Source: Paludisphaera soli (GTDB lineage: Bacteria; Planctomycetota; Planctomycetia; Isosphaerales; Isosphaeraceae). Taken from it: 64,000 nucleotides of DNA. Of the stretch, positions 8,366 to 19,948 are shown in pieces. A program made the position numbers and the translations under genes. Under the pieces are notes generated by a model. It worked only from the letters and a program-made list of their open reading frames with translations, made no database searches and was not told the DNA's origin. Where the stretch lies: contig NZ_JAALJI010000005.1 in the NCBI RefSeq assembly GCF_011064595.1, positions 124,001-188,000 on the forward strand, read 5' to 3'. Each line of letters starts with the position of its first letter. Position 1 is the first letter of the stretch.

Positions 8366-8960
8366 CCGCGCCTCCGGCGATCCAAAAGGAGTGCCGCATC
8401 GGTGCCGGCCCGCCCGGCAATCCTCCGCGACGGCCGCGCCGAGCCGTCGCCTGACAATTGTAGTCGGGCCGACAAGACATTTGTAAGACGAGACTGCGGA
8501 TTTTCACCACTGCGGCGGAGGGGGCCGCCGCGTCGCCGATCGGCGTCCCCTGGACATCGGGGGCGGGTCGCCTCGACTGCGGACCTGGCTCGTTCCGGCG
8601 GGGGACTGGAGGGCTTCCCGCTGCCGTGGCACGGCAATCGAGCTGAGCATGACGATCTGGATGTCACCCTAAAGGCCGGGCGGGCAGGTGGCAAGTCGTC
8701 GGCGAAGTGCATAGCGGGTTCCAGGCGGTCCCGACATGAACTCCTCCGGGGCGCGGAGGGAGCCCTATCTAAACATAACCCGCACTACTAAATTTTTCCA
8801 CAACATCAGACGACCTCTTTCTTGCTTCACGACATCCCATCAGTTCTAATGCGTGGTCGCATGATCCGGAAGAGACCGTCCGTTGGAGTCTGGGAGGCGA
8901 GCGTCTCCGACATCCTCGGCGTGGAAGGTTGTCACCAACTGATCAGGAGTCGAAAGGCCC
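8366..8960. other. Intergenic region between divergent genes, with AT-rich core
   Basis: About 595 bases with no gene I can support. The stretch 8761-8850 is markedly AT-rich for this genome and probably holds the promoter of the PEP-CTERM protease gene. It includes one sequence matching the relaxed DnaA-box consensus (TTTTCCACA, 8794-8802), but as a single copy this is not evidence of an origin. The rest is GC-rich and featureless to my eye. Confidence 0.5.
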
Positions 8961-9935
8961 ATGATGCGCTTTCGGAACTCGGCCCGCTCAGGGTTTGTAC
9001 TGCCCCTGGCAATCGTCCTGCTCCAAGCGATGTTCTCAGGTCGAGCCTCGGCGAGCCTTTACTTCTCCACCGACGACCGCGACGCCGCCCGGGCCATGGG
9101 CCTCCAGGGGACCGGCTCGAGGATCTTCGGCTTCACCGTCAACGGCGAGCCGTTCGGTGTTGGGAGCCGCCTGTCCTCGGCGACGTACTATTCGACGGTG
9201 GGAGGGTATGCCTACTTCCTCATCACTGGTCATCAGGTCGAGAATTACTGGCAGCATGAGAGTCTGACGTACACCCTGTCCGCCGGTCCCAACGCCTATT
9301 CCGACCCGGGCGAGACCCGCTCGTTCACCAGGGACGCCATCACGGTCTTCGACGGCTACCTGAACAGAGCCTCGCCGGTCGACCTCGCGGTCGTCCGAGT
9401 GGCCGCCTTTGCGGGTCTGTCCGGCACGGTCCAGATCGGGACGGCGGCCGTCGACGACGTGCTGGATGTCTACGGATTTGGCAGGACCGCCCTAACGGAC
9501 CCTTTCGCGTCCAACCCCATCGACCTTGGCCAGGACGGCTATGCCTATGCTTACTCGGCACCCGTGAGAGGCGATTATGATGGGTATGTCCCCAGCAATC
9601 CCAACGCTGGCCCGGAGCACTATTTCGCCACAAGGTTCGACACGGACTACCGCCATCAACCACGCCATGGAAACGGTCGTTCGGGAGACTCGGGCGGTGC
9701 GGCCTACTCGGGTGATACCCTGGTAGGGCTCTCGACCTTCTCTTCAACTGCCCAGTCGATCGCGCCTTTCGGTCGAACCGGCTACCTGAAGCTCACCCAC
9801 CCTGAGGTCCGGAGCTTCCTCGCCCGCGTGGTGCCGACGGCGGCCGTGCCCGAGCCGTCGTCGTTGGTGCTCGCCGCGATCGCCGGCCTCGCCGGAATTC
9901 ACCGGATCCGACGCCGCGGCGTCGGCCAGGCCTGA
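8961..9935 (+). CDS. Secreted trypsin-like (S1-type) protein with PEP-CTERM anchor
   Basis: 324 residues. N-terminal signal peptide (about residues 11-31). The three parts of an S1 chymotrypsin-like triad appear in order: FLITGHQV (His91, in place of the usual TAAHC), PVDLAVVRV (Asp141) and RSGDSGGAAYSG (Ser244 in GDSGG). The C-terminus is a PEP-CTERM sorting signal: VPEPSS at 296-301, a hydrophobic helix, then RIRRR. Such proteins are normally processed by an exosortase; none is in this window. ATG 8961 and ATG 8964 are adjacent. Codon usage looks a little less GC3-biased than the neighbours. Probably a cell-surface protease; activity is inferred only. Confidence 0.78.
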   Translation: MMRFRNSARSGFVLPLAIVLLQAMFSGRASASLYFSTDDRDAARAMGLQGTGSRIFGFTVNGEPFGVGSRLSSATYYSTVGGYAYFLITGHQVENYWQHESLTYTLSAGPNAYSDPGETRSFTRDAITVFDGYLNRASPVDLAVVRVAAFAGLSGTVQIGTAAVDDVLDVYGFGRTALTDPFASNPIDLGQDGYAYAYSAPVRGDYDGYVPSNPNAGPEHYFATRFDTDYRHQPRHGNGRSGDSGGAAYSGDTLVGLSTFSSTAQSIAPFGRTGYLKLTHPEVRSFLARVVPTAAVPEPSSLVLAAIAGLAGIHRIRRRGVGQA

Positions 9936-10416
9936 TCGACCGCGGGCCGGACGCGTCGAGAACGCCATGGGTCGCGCGGCGTCTCGACCCGTCAGTCGGC
10001 CTCCGCGTGGTGCGGAGGGGCTCGTTCGAGGGAAAGCGGCGGGGCCGCACGCCACCGGCCGGATTCGCGGTCTGAGCCCATAGGATCGCCGTCGCGAGCC
10101 GGCCTCCTTCCGGCCGCGGGGCGTCTGGGACGAGGAACCGAACGGGGCCTCCTGCGCATATCTTCGACAGGGCGGTCCGCCTTGTCGCGGCAGCTCGAAA
10201 GGTGCTAAGATCGGGAAATTTTCCGGGCCGCGCCGCCTCGGCAGGAACTCCGAGGGCGAGCGCGGCCCGATGCGCGTCTCGCGCGGGCCGGGCGGCGACG
10301 GGAGCGGGCCGGCGAAGGGTCGCGCGCGACGCGATCCGACCCCACCGAATGAGACGCGACGAGACGCCCGCCGACGGCCTCCCCAACCCTCATCCCAGAC
10401 GCGAGAACAGCCTGCC
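9936..10416. other. Intergenic region upstream of carB
   Basis: About 480 GC-rich bases. No convincing small gene, hairpin with T-tract, or pyrimidine-responsive attenuator was recognised. The segment 10185-10225 is locally less GC-rich and is the most likely promoter area. A longer in-frame start for carB at 10270 would add 49 low-complexity Arg/Pro residues and is not believed. Confidence 0.45.
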
Positions 10417-13653
<3,237 letters not shown>

Positions 13654-13668
13654 GCGAGATTCTCAACG

Positions 13669-13720
13669 CCCTTCCCCCCCGGCGGGGGAAGGTGGCCCGA
13701 AGGGCCGGATGAGGGGGAAG
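13669..13720 (+). repeat. Palindromic repeat copy A
   Basis: First hairpin CCTTCCCCC / GGGGGAAGG (13670-13678 with 13684-13692), second hairpin GGCCC / GGGCC (13694-13698 with 13702-13706), then GGATGAGGGGGAAG. This is the reference copy for the repeat family in this window. It begins 16 bases after the carB stop and may double as its transcription terminator. Confidence 0.85.
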
Positions 13721-13764
13721 ACGAGCAGGAAAACTGTCTGGAGTTCCCGGCCTGCGTCTTCACT

Positions 13765-14130
13765 GTGAGGGAGGCCATGGAAGCCGAACAACCGAACCCG
13801 GCCGCCCCCTTGCAACGCGCGAGGCGCCTGCGTCGCGAGATGACGATGCCGGAGCGGGCCCTGTGGCGGGCGTTGCGCGAGGCCGGGCTGAAGTTCCGTC
13901 GGCAGGTCCCCTTCGGCCCCTACATCGTGGATTTCTACGACGCGGCCCGGCGTCTCGCGATCGAGCTCGACGGCGATAGCCATATCGGCCGAGCAGAGGA
14001 CGACCGGGTCCGCCAAGCCTGGCTGGAATCCCAGAACCTGCGAGTGCTCCGGATCTCGAATGACGACGTGATCGAAGATGTCGGGGCGGTCGTCGAGGCG
14101 ATCCTGGCTTATCGTGGTGGGCCGAGTTGA
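13765..14130 (+). CDS. DUF559 (Vsr-like endonuclease fold) protein
   Basis: 121 residues. LRREMTMPERALWRALREAG, then PFGPYIVDFYDAARRLAIEL-D-GDSH and QNLRVLRISNDDV, give the DUF559 pattern: a compact PD-(D/E)xK-type nuclease core with Asp (VDFY) and Glu-x-Asp (IELDG), related to very-short-patch-repair endonucleases. GTG 13765 and ATG 13777 are both possible; the GAGGGAGG at 13767-13774 is too close to ATG 13777, so GTG is given, with low certainty. The gene lies between inverted palindromic repeats. The same fold appears at the C-terminus of the protein encoded at 46422-47426. Confidence 0.85.
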   Translation: MREAMEAEQPNPAAPLQRARRLRREMTMPERALWRALREAGLKFRRQVPFGPYIVDFYDAARRLAIELDGDSHIGRAEDDRVRQAWLESQNLRVLRISNDDVIEDVGAVVEAILAYRGGPS

Positions 14131-14170
14131 GCGAGGATCGGTCGATCGAAACCGATGGTTTCCGTGCTGG

Positions 14171-14223
14171 TCCTCCCCCTCATCCGGCCCTTCGGGCCAC
14201 CTTCCCCCGCCAGGGGGGAAGGA
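14171..14223 (-). repeat. Palindromic repeat copy B (inverted relative to copy A)
   Basis: Reading the plus strand: CCTCCCCCTCATCCGGCCC, TTCGGGCC, then ACCTTCCCCCGCC and GGGGGGAAGGA. It is the reverse complement of copy A with two or three changes. It sits 41 bases after the DUF559 stop and 42 bases before the glycerophosphodiesterase start. Confidence 0.85.
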
Positions 14224-14265
14224 CATTGAGATCAACACTACGCCCTCGACGCAGAGGTCCGACCG

Positions 14266-16089
14266 ATGAACCCGGAAGCGCAACACGACACGACGGCCAT
14301 GATCCTCGGCCGCGTGAAGCGGCGGTGGGGGTCATTGGTGACCTTCTCGGCGGCGTTCTCGCTGCTGGAGGCGGCGATCCTGGCGCCGACGGCGGCGACG
14401 GTGCTGCGGCTGGCCTTGCAGTCGTGGGGGCGGTGCTCGGTCGGCAACTTCGAGATCGTCGCGTTCTTCCTCTCGCCGGTCGGGCTGGCCGGGCTGGCGA
14501 CGCTGGCGGCGCTCCAGCTCACGACGCTGAGCCTGCGGCTGGCGGGGGTGATGGGGGTGCTCGCCGGGGACGGCCCCGGCGTCTGGCACGCGTTCGACTC
14601 GATCAAGCGGCTGCCGGCCTTGCTCAAGGTGGACCTGCTCCAGGCGGTGCTGCTGCTGGCGCTGGCCGCGCCGTTCGGGGCGGCCGGGGCGTTCGCTTAT
14701 GCGAGGCTCTGGGGCCCGCACGACCTCAACCGGCTGGTCGTGGACCGCCCGGCCGAGTTCTGGGAGGGGGTCGCGGCGGTCGGCGCGATCGCGGCCCTGT
14801 ACGCGGCGTCGGCGGGCTGGTTCTACATCCGCTGGATCTTCGCCGTCCCGGCCGTGATGTTCGAGGACGCCCGCGCGCCCTGGACGGCGCTGCGCTCCAG
14901 CGCGCGGCGGACGTCGGGGAGGCGGGGCCGGCTGGCCCTGCTCGTCATCGGATCGGTCGCGGCCTTCGCCGCGGCGTCGGCCTGGCTGACGTGGCTCCTG
15001 CACGCGATCAGCGGCCTGGTGCTCGACCAGGTGGGGCCCAAGCCCCGGCTGGCCGTCGCGGCGACGGCCGCCTTGCTGGCGATCGACGGCGTGCTGCTGG
15101 CGGCCTTCTCGGCGGGGGCGGCGGCGATCTTCGCGGGGCTCGTCATGGCGAGCTACAAGCGGGCCGGGGGCGTCGTCCGCGAGACGGTCGTGGACGAGCC
15201 CCGGGCGCGGTGGTGGACGACGGCGGCGGTGGCGATCTCGGCCGGCTCGCTCGCCGTCTCGGCCCTGGCGGCGAAGGAGCTGATCGGCGACGCCCGCGTC
15301 TCCGAGCACATCGAGATCGTCGCCCACCGCGCTGGCGCGTTCGACGGCCCGGAGAACACCCTCGCCGCGCTGCGGATCGCCGCCGAGGACGGGGCCGAGT
15401 GGGCCGAGATCGACGTCCAGTCCACGGCCGACGGCAAGCTCGTCATCGTCCACGACGACGACCTGTTGAGGATCGCCGGCTCGCCGCTGCGAGTCGTCGA
15501 CTCGACCCTGGAGCAGCTCAAGACGGTGGACCTCGGCACGCCGTTCGACCCCCGCTTCGCCGGCGAAAAGGTCGCAACCCTGGAGGAGTTCCTGGAGGCC
15601 GCCGCCGTCACCTCGCCGCCGATCGGCCTGACCATCGAGCTGAAGGCCAAGAACGACGCCGGGGCCGTCGCGCTCGTCGCCCCGGTGATCGAGGCCGTCC
15701 GCAAGGCCGACGCGCTCGGCCGGGTGCGGATCTGCGGCCAGTCCTACCCGGCGCTCCAGGCCTCGCGGGAGCTGGCGCCGGGGGTGAAGGTCGGCTTCAT
15801 CTCGGGCGCCGTGCTCGGCGACGCGACGCGGCTGGACGTGGACTTCCTGATGATGGAGGCCCGGCTCGCCACACGAGCCCTGGTCGACCGCGCCCGGCCG
15901 CGGAAGATGCCGGTGCACGCCTGGACCGTCAACGTCGTCGACCTCGTCGCGCCCCTGGTCGACGACGGCGTGTCCGGGATCATCACCGACGACGTCGCGG
16001 GCGTCCGCGACCGCCTGGCCGAGATCAACGCCCTCGACCCGCTCGAGCGCCTTCTGCTCCGAGCCCGCCACGGGCTGTCGCAGCGGTGA
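14266..16089 (+). CDS. Membrane-anchored glycerophosphodiester phosphodiesterase
   Basis: 607 residues. The first ~340 are a polytopic membrane domain (about six to eight hydrophobic segments, GpdP-like with a glycerophosphoryl-diester-phosphodiesterase membrane region). The catalytic GDPD domain follows: VAHRAGAFDGPENT (His354-Arg355), AEWAEIDVQ (Glu, Asp metal ligands) and VIVHDDDLLR (His-Asp). LTIELKAKN and VHAWTVN near the end are further GDPD landmarks. It should hydrolyse glycerophosphodiesters from phospholipid or polymer turnover to glycerol-3-phosphate and alcohol. ATG 14266 lies 42 bases downstream of repeat copy B, and the next gene starts 40 bases after the stop. Confidence 0.92.
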   Translation: MNPEAQHDTTAMILGRVKRRWGSLVTFSAAFSLLEAAILAPTAATVLRLALQSWGRCSVGNFEIVAFFLSPVGLAGLATLAALQLTTLSLRLAGVMGVLAGDGPGVWHAFDSIKRLPALLKVDLLQAVLLLALAAPFGAAGAFAYARLWGPHDLNRLVVDRPAEFWEGVAAVGAIAALYAASAGWFYIRWIFAVPAVMFEDARAPWTALRSSARRTSGRRGRLALLVIGSVAAFAAASAWLTWLLHAISGLVLDQVGPKPRLAVAATAALLAIDGVLLAAFSAGAAAIFAGLVMASYKRAGGVVRETVVDEPRARWWTTAAVAISAGSLAVSALAAKELIGDARVSEHIEIVAHRAGAFDGPENTLAALRIAAEDGAEWAEIDVQSTADGKLVIVHDDDLLRIAGSPLRVVDSTLEQLKTVDLGTPFDPRFAGEKVATLEEFLEAAAVTSPPIGLTIELKAKNDAGAVALVAPVIEAVRKADALGRVRICGQSYPALQASRELAPGVKVGFISGAVLGDATRLDVDFLMMEARLATRALVDRARPRKMPVHAWTVNVVDLVAPLVDDGVSGIITDDVAGVRDRLAEINALDPLERLLLRARHGLSQR

Positions 16090-16129
16090 CGCGACGGCCG
16101 AGCCCGCCTGACGCCCTGGGGACGCCCCG

Positions 16130-17248
16130 GTGAAACGCATCCTGGCCGCCTATCTCGGACGAATCGACGCGTCGTCGCGCGAGCCGGACGCGGCCGATCG
16201 GGTCCTGGCGCGGCACCTCGCCTGGCGGCTGCGCGCGCTCACCCTCGTGCTCGCGCTGACGGGCCTGACCGCCGCCCTCGACGTCGCCGCCCGGCCGGCG
16301 GGGGGCCCGCGACCGACGCCGTCGGTCGAGCTGCGGCTGGGCCCGGAATCCGCCCCGGCGGCCCAATCGGCCTTCGGCGACGCGGCCGACCTGGCCTGGC
16401 GGCTGTCGTTCTACGCGATGCCGGCGTCGGCCCTGCTCGCCGCCGGGTGCTGGGCCCGCCCGCGAGCCTCGCGGTCGATCCTGGCGGCGGGCTGGGCGGC
16501 GTCGTTCCTGGTGCCGGTGGCGATCGCCCTGCTGCCGTGGAGTTGGTGGGACGCGGCGGCCCCGGAGGCCCGACCGGCCGGGCCGTTCGAGCGGATCCAG
16601 GAGCGGGCGGCCTGGGGCTTCTACTACTTCGTGGTCCTCAGCCCGGCCGTGCTGTCGCTGGTCCCGGGCGTCATGAGGGCCTGCCTGCGCGTGAAGCGGC
16701 TGCTGCCGGCGGCGGTGCTGCCGGGCTGGCTCCTGATGGCGGCGGCCCCCTTCAACGGCCTGCTCGCCCTGGCGGGCTTCGTCTCCCTGGCCCAGGTGGC
16801 GCCGAGCCCGCTGCTCCTGGCCGGGATGCTCCTGTGGCTCGCGGCGCCCCTGACCTACCTGGCCCGCGCCCGGGCCTTCATCCGACCCGTCGTCACCGAC
16901 GCCCAGCTTCGCGAGGCGCGGCGGGTCCGGGCGATCGCCCGGTCGCTGGCGCTCGGGTCGGCGACCTGCCTGCTGGCCTATGCGGCGACCTGGGAGGCGT
17001 TCGGCTTCCGGCTGGTCGGCCTCGACGCGGGCACGTCGCTGCTCCGCCCCTGGGAGGTCTTCCGCTGCCTCCTGGACTTCTGGGCCCGCGCCCAGTTCGT
17101 CACCGTCCTCGGCGCCGACCTGCTGCTCCGCACGACCCTGTCGGCCTGGCGGCACCAGCGCGACTTCGCGTCCGGCCCGGCGGCGGCGGAGTTCGATCGC
17201 CTGATGGCGCGGCTGGAGGCGGCGACGACGCCCACCGGGCCGACCTGA
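16130..17248 (+). CDS. Polytopic membrane protein of unknown function
   Basis: 372 residues from GTG 16130. About seven or eight hydrophobic segments (first at about 37-57, then around 85-105, 112-130 and onward), Arg-rich loops, and no catalytic motif I recognise. It follows the membrane-bound glycerophosphodiesterase by 40 bases on the same strand, so the two are probably one transcription unit; a shared role in envelope lipid handling is only a guess. It converges on dnaA with a 22-base gap. Confidence 0.75.
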   Translation: MKRILAAYLGRIDASSREPDAADRVLARHLAWRLRALTLVLALTGLTAALDVAARPAGGPRPTPSVELRLGPESAPAAQSAFGDAADLAWRLSFYAMPASALLAAGCWARPRASRSILAAGWAASFLVPVAIALLPWSWWDAAAPEARPAGPFERIQERAAWGFYYFVVLSPAVLSLVPGVMRACLRVKRLLPAAVLPGWLLMAAAPFNGLLALAGFVSLAQVAPSPLLLAGMLLWLAAPLTYLARARAFIRPVVTDAQLREARRVRAIARSLALGSATCLLAYAATWEAFGFRLVGLDAGTSLLRPWEVFRCLLDFWARAQFVTVLGADLLLRTTLSAWRHQRDFASGPAAAEFDRLMARLEAATTPTGPT

Positions 17249-17270
17249 CGGATCGGCCGACCGCCCGCGC

Positions 17271-18809
17271 TCAGGCGCCGAGCCTGGATTCCAGGTCGGC
17301 GAGGATGTCCACCACGTTGTCGAAGCCGGGGAGCAGGGGGTTGCGGGCGTCGTCCTTGAGCCAGGCGACGACCTTCTTCTCGGCCGACATCACGGTCGAG
17401 TGGTTCCGCCCACCGAAGTAGCGGCCGATCTCGCTGTAGCTGGCCCCGGCGTGCTTGCGGGCCAGGTACATCGCCACCATCCGGGGGTACGCCAGCGTGC
17501 GGACCCGGCTGCCGGACTTCAGGTCGTCGGCGTCCACCTGGAAGAACACGCAGACCGAACGCTCCACGTCCTTCAGGGCCACCGACTGCGACGTGCAGCG
17601 GATCGTCTCGCGGAGCGCCGTCTTGGCGATCGCCATGCCCACCGGCCGGTTCGACAGCGAGGCGTGGGCCAGCACGCTCTGGAGCGCCCCCTCCAGCTCC
17701 CGGACGCTCGTCTTGACGTGCTCGGCGATGAAGTCGACCACGGCCGACGGCACCTCGACCCCCTTGGCCTGGGCCTTGGCCCGGACGATCGCCTTGCGGG
17801 TCTCCAGGTCGGGGGCGTCGAGCTTGACCACCATCCCGCCCAGGAACCGGGTCGCCAGCTCGTCGGTCAGCTTGGGGATCCGCCGCGGGTGCTGGTCCGA
17901 GGACAGGACGATGGGCACCCCGCGCTCGATCAGGGTGTTGAACGTGTGCAGGAACTCCTCCTGCGTCGCCCGCTTCGAGGCCAGGAAGTGGACGTCGTCC
18001 ACCACCAGGACGTTCACGCCCCGGTACCGGCCGCGGAAGCTCGACAGCGAGGAGGTCCGCATCGCCTCCAGGAACCCGTTGGTGAACGCCTCGGCCGTGA
18101 CGTGCACCACGTTCAGGCCGGGGTGGGCCTGCCGCATGCCGTGGGCGATCCCTTCCATCATGTGGGTCTTGCCCAGGCCGACGCCGCCGTGGATGAACAG
18201 CGGGTTGAACGACCGGCCGGCCGAGCGGACCATCTCGCGGGCCGCCGCATAGCCGAGCTGAGTCGCCGGCCCGACCACGAAGTCGTCGAGCTTCCGCAGC
18301 AGCCGGGTCGAGCCCGGGGGGGCGGAGAAGCGGTGGGGCTGGTCGCTCGCCGGCCGGTCCGCGGGGGCGGGTGCCGAGGCCGGGCGGGGGGTGCCGGGGA
18401 TCGGCACCGTCACCTTCGTCCGGCGGTCGTCGTTCGTCGCCGGCCGCTCGGGGATCGCCTCGACCTCGTGACGGGGGTCGGCCTCGTCCTGCACCGAGTA
18501 CGAGACGGGGAGCGACCGGCCGACCACCTGCCGCACCGCGTCGGCCACGCTCGCCGCGAAGCCGCTCTTGATGCGGTCGCGGAAGTAGGCGTTGGGGGCC
18601 AGGACCTCGATCGAGTCCCCCTCGCCCTCGCCGACCACGCCGAGCCGGACCCCTTCGCCGAACCAGAGGCCGAACCGGGTCTCGCCGACGCGCTCCGCGA
18701 CCGCCTCACGCAGGGCGCCCTCCAACGCGTGGGAAACCGCCGACCGATCCGCCCGGGGCGCCGTCGCCTGCTTCTCGCGTGCCTTCGTCTTGTTGGTGGC
18801 CCCGACCAT
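17271..18809 (-). CDS. dnaA: Chromosomal replication initiator protein DnaA
   Basis: 512 residues in the usual four domains. Domain I (about 20-110), a variable Pro-rich domain II (about 115-165), the AAA+ domain III with Walker A GGVGLGKTH (208-216) and Walker B VLVVDDVHF (267-275), and domain IV with the DnaA signature GRYFGGRNHSTVMSAEKKV near 460-480. LDDFVVGPATQLGYAAA is the standard entry to domain III. It binds DnaA boxes and opens oriC. The gene stands alone: dnaN, recF and gyrB are not nearby. No cluster of TTATCCACA boxes was seen upstream, so the window probably does not hold oriC. Confidence 0.95.
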   Translation of the reverse strand: MVGATNKTKAREKQATAPRADRSAVSHALEGALREAVAERVGETRFGLWFGEGVRLGVVGEGEGDSIEVLAPNAYFRDRIKSGFAASVADAVRQVVGRSLPVSYSVQDEADPRHEVEAIPERPATNDDRRTKVTVPIPGTPRPASAPAPADRPASDQPHRFSAPPGSTRLLRKLDDFVVGPATQLGYAAAREMVRSAGRSFNPLFIHGGVGLGKTHMMEGIAHGMRQAHPGLNVVHVTAEAFTNGFLEAMRTSSLSSFRGRYRGVNVLVVDDVHFLASKRATQEEFLHTFNTLIERGVPIVLSSDQHPRRIPKLTDELATRFLGGMVVKLDAPDLETRKAIVRAKAQAKGVEVPSAVVDFIAEHVKTSVRELEGALQSVLAHASLSNRPVGMAIAKTALRETIRCTSQSVALKDVERSVCVFFQVDADDLKSGSRVRTLAYPRMVAMYLARKHAGASYSEIGRYFGGRNHSTVMSAEKKVVAWLKDDARNPLLPGFDNVVDILADLESRLGA

Positions 18810-19472
18810 GATCGCACCCCGCCGCTAGACGTCCCTATCAACCAACGGGCCAGAAGGGCCCGGCGATTTTCCCTCTCCCTCACGGACCGCCCAGGCTCGC
18901 CGGACCCCGTGACAGGATCAGCTTCCCTCGCCGGCCACGAAGATATGCGCCCTGGGCGGGAAGGTGTCAAAGACGGGGACGGGGTAAACCGGGAAAGGGG
19001 CGCAGCGATGCGCCAGGTGTGCGGGATGCGCCAGGCCAGGCCCTGCGGGCGGGGCGAAGTGGACCGACACGCCCGAGTCAAGCCGGGCGAAGCCTGGCGC
19101 GAACGCGGGATGCGCCCGCGCCGAACGCGAGATCGGCGGCGATTCGCTCAAGTTCGATGAAAGGGCTCCCAAGCAGTGGGCGAATGGCCGAGGATGGACG
19201 TCGTGTCCTTGCGGCCTCGATCCGCTTCATCGGAGCGTCATCGCCCTCGATGCCGGATGGTCGCGGGGAGATTCGGGCTCCGCGATCCTGCCAGCAAAGG
19301 TCGATGGTCGCGACGGGCTTCGCGGGTCTTCTCTTCCCCTTCGGTGGCAGAAGTTGACCTTAACAGGTTCTGACAAACCCTGGTAATTGCATGCCACTGC
19401 AAGGGTCGACTGAGATTCGAGCCGCAACCTGCGACTCTAAGGTGGCAGGAGTCAAGCGAAGTCGTCTTCGAC
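18810..19472. other. Long intergenic region upstream of dnaA, no gene recognised
   Basis: About 660 bases. Contains the dnaA promoter presumably near 18810-18900 (less GC-rich at 18830-18880). I see no DnaA-box cluster, no convincing coding sequence and no tRNA. A short direct repeat GATGCGCCAGG occurs at 19007-19017 and 19025-19035. The part 19330-19470 is less GC-rich than the genome and may be a decayed remnant of something, but I cannot identify it. Confidence 0.4.
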
Positions 19473-19787
19473 CTACTTCTGCATCGAGGTCCACTTCGGG
19501 AGGCTACAGTGGACGCACCGAAGTGCCCATGGATTGCCGTACGACCAACTGACGTGAAACGACCGACCGCAACGTGGGCACGGCCAGAGCATTCGCCGGA
19601 GGTGAGCGACTGTGATGAGGACCATCATCGGCGCCATGGCCAAGTAGAAAGCCAAGCCATCGCCCAGACCGTAGCGGACGAGGAAGGAGCGGATCAACGA
19701 CCCGGGGATTATCCACGTCATCGCCAGTACGGCCGCCAATCGAAACACACGACAACGACGCCTGTACTTCCTCCAATCGGAATCCAT
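19473..19787 (-). CDS. Small membrane protein with C-terminal zinc ribbon (104 aa)
   Basis: 104 residues. A basic N-terminus (MDSDWRKYRRRCR), two hydrophobic segments (about 15-35 and 43-64), then a cytoplasmic-type four-Cys ribbon: WPCPRCGRSF (Cys70, Cys73) and LRCVHCSLPK (Cys91, Cys94). ATG 19787 starts the part with a sensible protein composition; the longer open frame to 20132 runs through a palindromic repeat. Function unknown. Codon usage is less GC-rich than neighbours, which may mean relaxed selection or foreign origin. Confidence 0.68.
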   Translation of the reverse strand: MDSDWRKYRRRCRVFRLAAVLAMTWIIPGSLIRSFLVRYGLGDGLAFYLAMAPMMVLITVAHLRRMLWPCPRCGRSFHVSWSYGNPWALRCVHCSLPKWTSMQK

Positions 19788-19882
19788 GTGTGCTTTCTGA
19801 TCACTGCGGGGTGACAAGGCGGACGACGCGAGGACGCGGCGGCAAGCCGGCCCTTTCGTTGCTCCATACGCTGGTCTCGCCC

Positions 19883-19934
19883 GCCTCCCCCCCATCCGGC
19901 CCGGTGGGCCACCTTCCCCACCGGGGGGAAGGAG
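19883..19934 (-). repeat. Palindromic repeat copy C
   Basis: Same family and same orientation as copy B: CCTCCCCCCCATCCGG, a CC-GGTG-GG variant of the second hairpin, then CACCTTCCCCACCGG and GGGGAAGGAG. It lies between the small membrane zinc-ribbon gene and the FmdB-type gene, ending 15 bases before the FmdB stop, and may serve as a terminator for it. Confidence 0.75.
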
Positions 19935-19948
19935 AGAAACACGAGCCG

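Larger units (their letters stand above)
13669..14223. mobile_element. Candidate small element: DUF559 gene between inverted palindromic repeats
   Basis: A 555-base segment bounded by near-identical inverted repeats of about 52 bases (13669-13720 and 14171-14223), which differ at only a few positions. Weaker similarity extends outward (TCTCAACG at 13661-13668 against TTGAGA after 14223) and about 16 bases inward. Each arm contains two hairpins. The only gene inside is a DUF559 nuclease-like protein. No target-site duplication was recognised. By analogy with RAYT/REP systems the encoded nuclease may act on the repeats, but this is inference; the arrangement may equally be chance insertion of common repeats around the gene. 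Confidence 0.5.

Noticed and set aside
8794-8802. DnaA-box-like TTTTCCACA in the AT-rich gap before the PEP-CTERM protease
   Set aside because: Single match to a relaxed consensus, no cluster, and 8.5 kb from dnaA; expected by chance in AT-rich sequence.
18965-19040. Sequence GTGTCAAAGACGGGGACGG resembling flanks of REP-associated transposases
   Set aside because: No transposase gene or second copy nearby; similarity is short and GC-rich.
19340-19465. T-arm-like GGCTCGAATC on the minus strand, considered as tRNA or att-site remnant
   Set aside because: No acceptor or anticodon stem could be folded around it, and no integrase gene is present.
19709-19717. TTATCCACG, one base from the DnaA-box consensus
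   Set aside because: Lies inside the coding region of the small membrane zinc-ribbon protein and is isolated.
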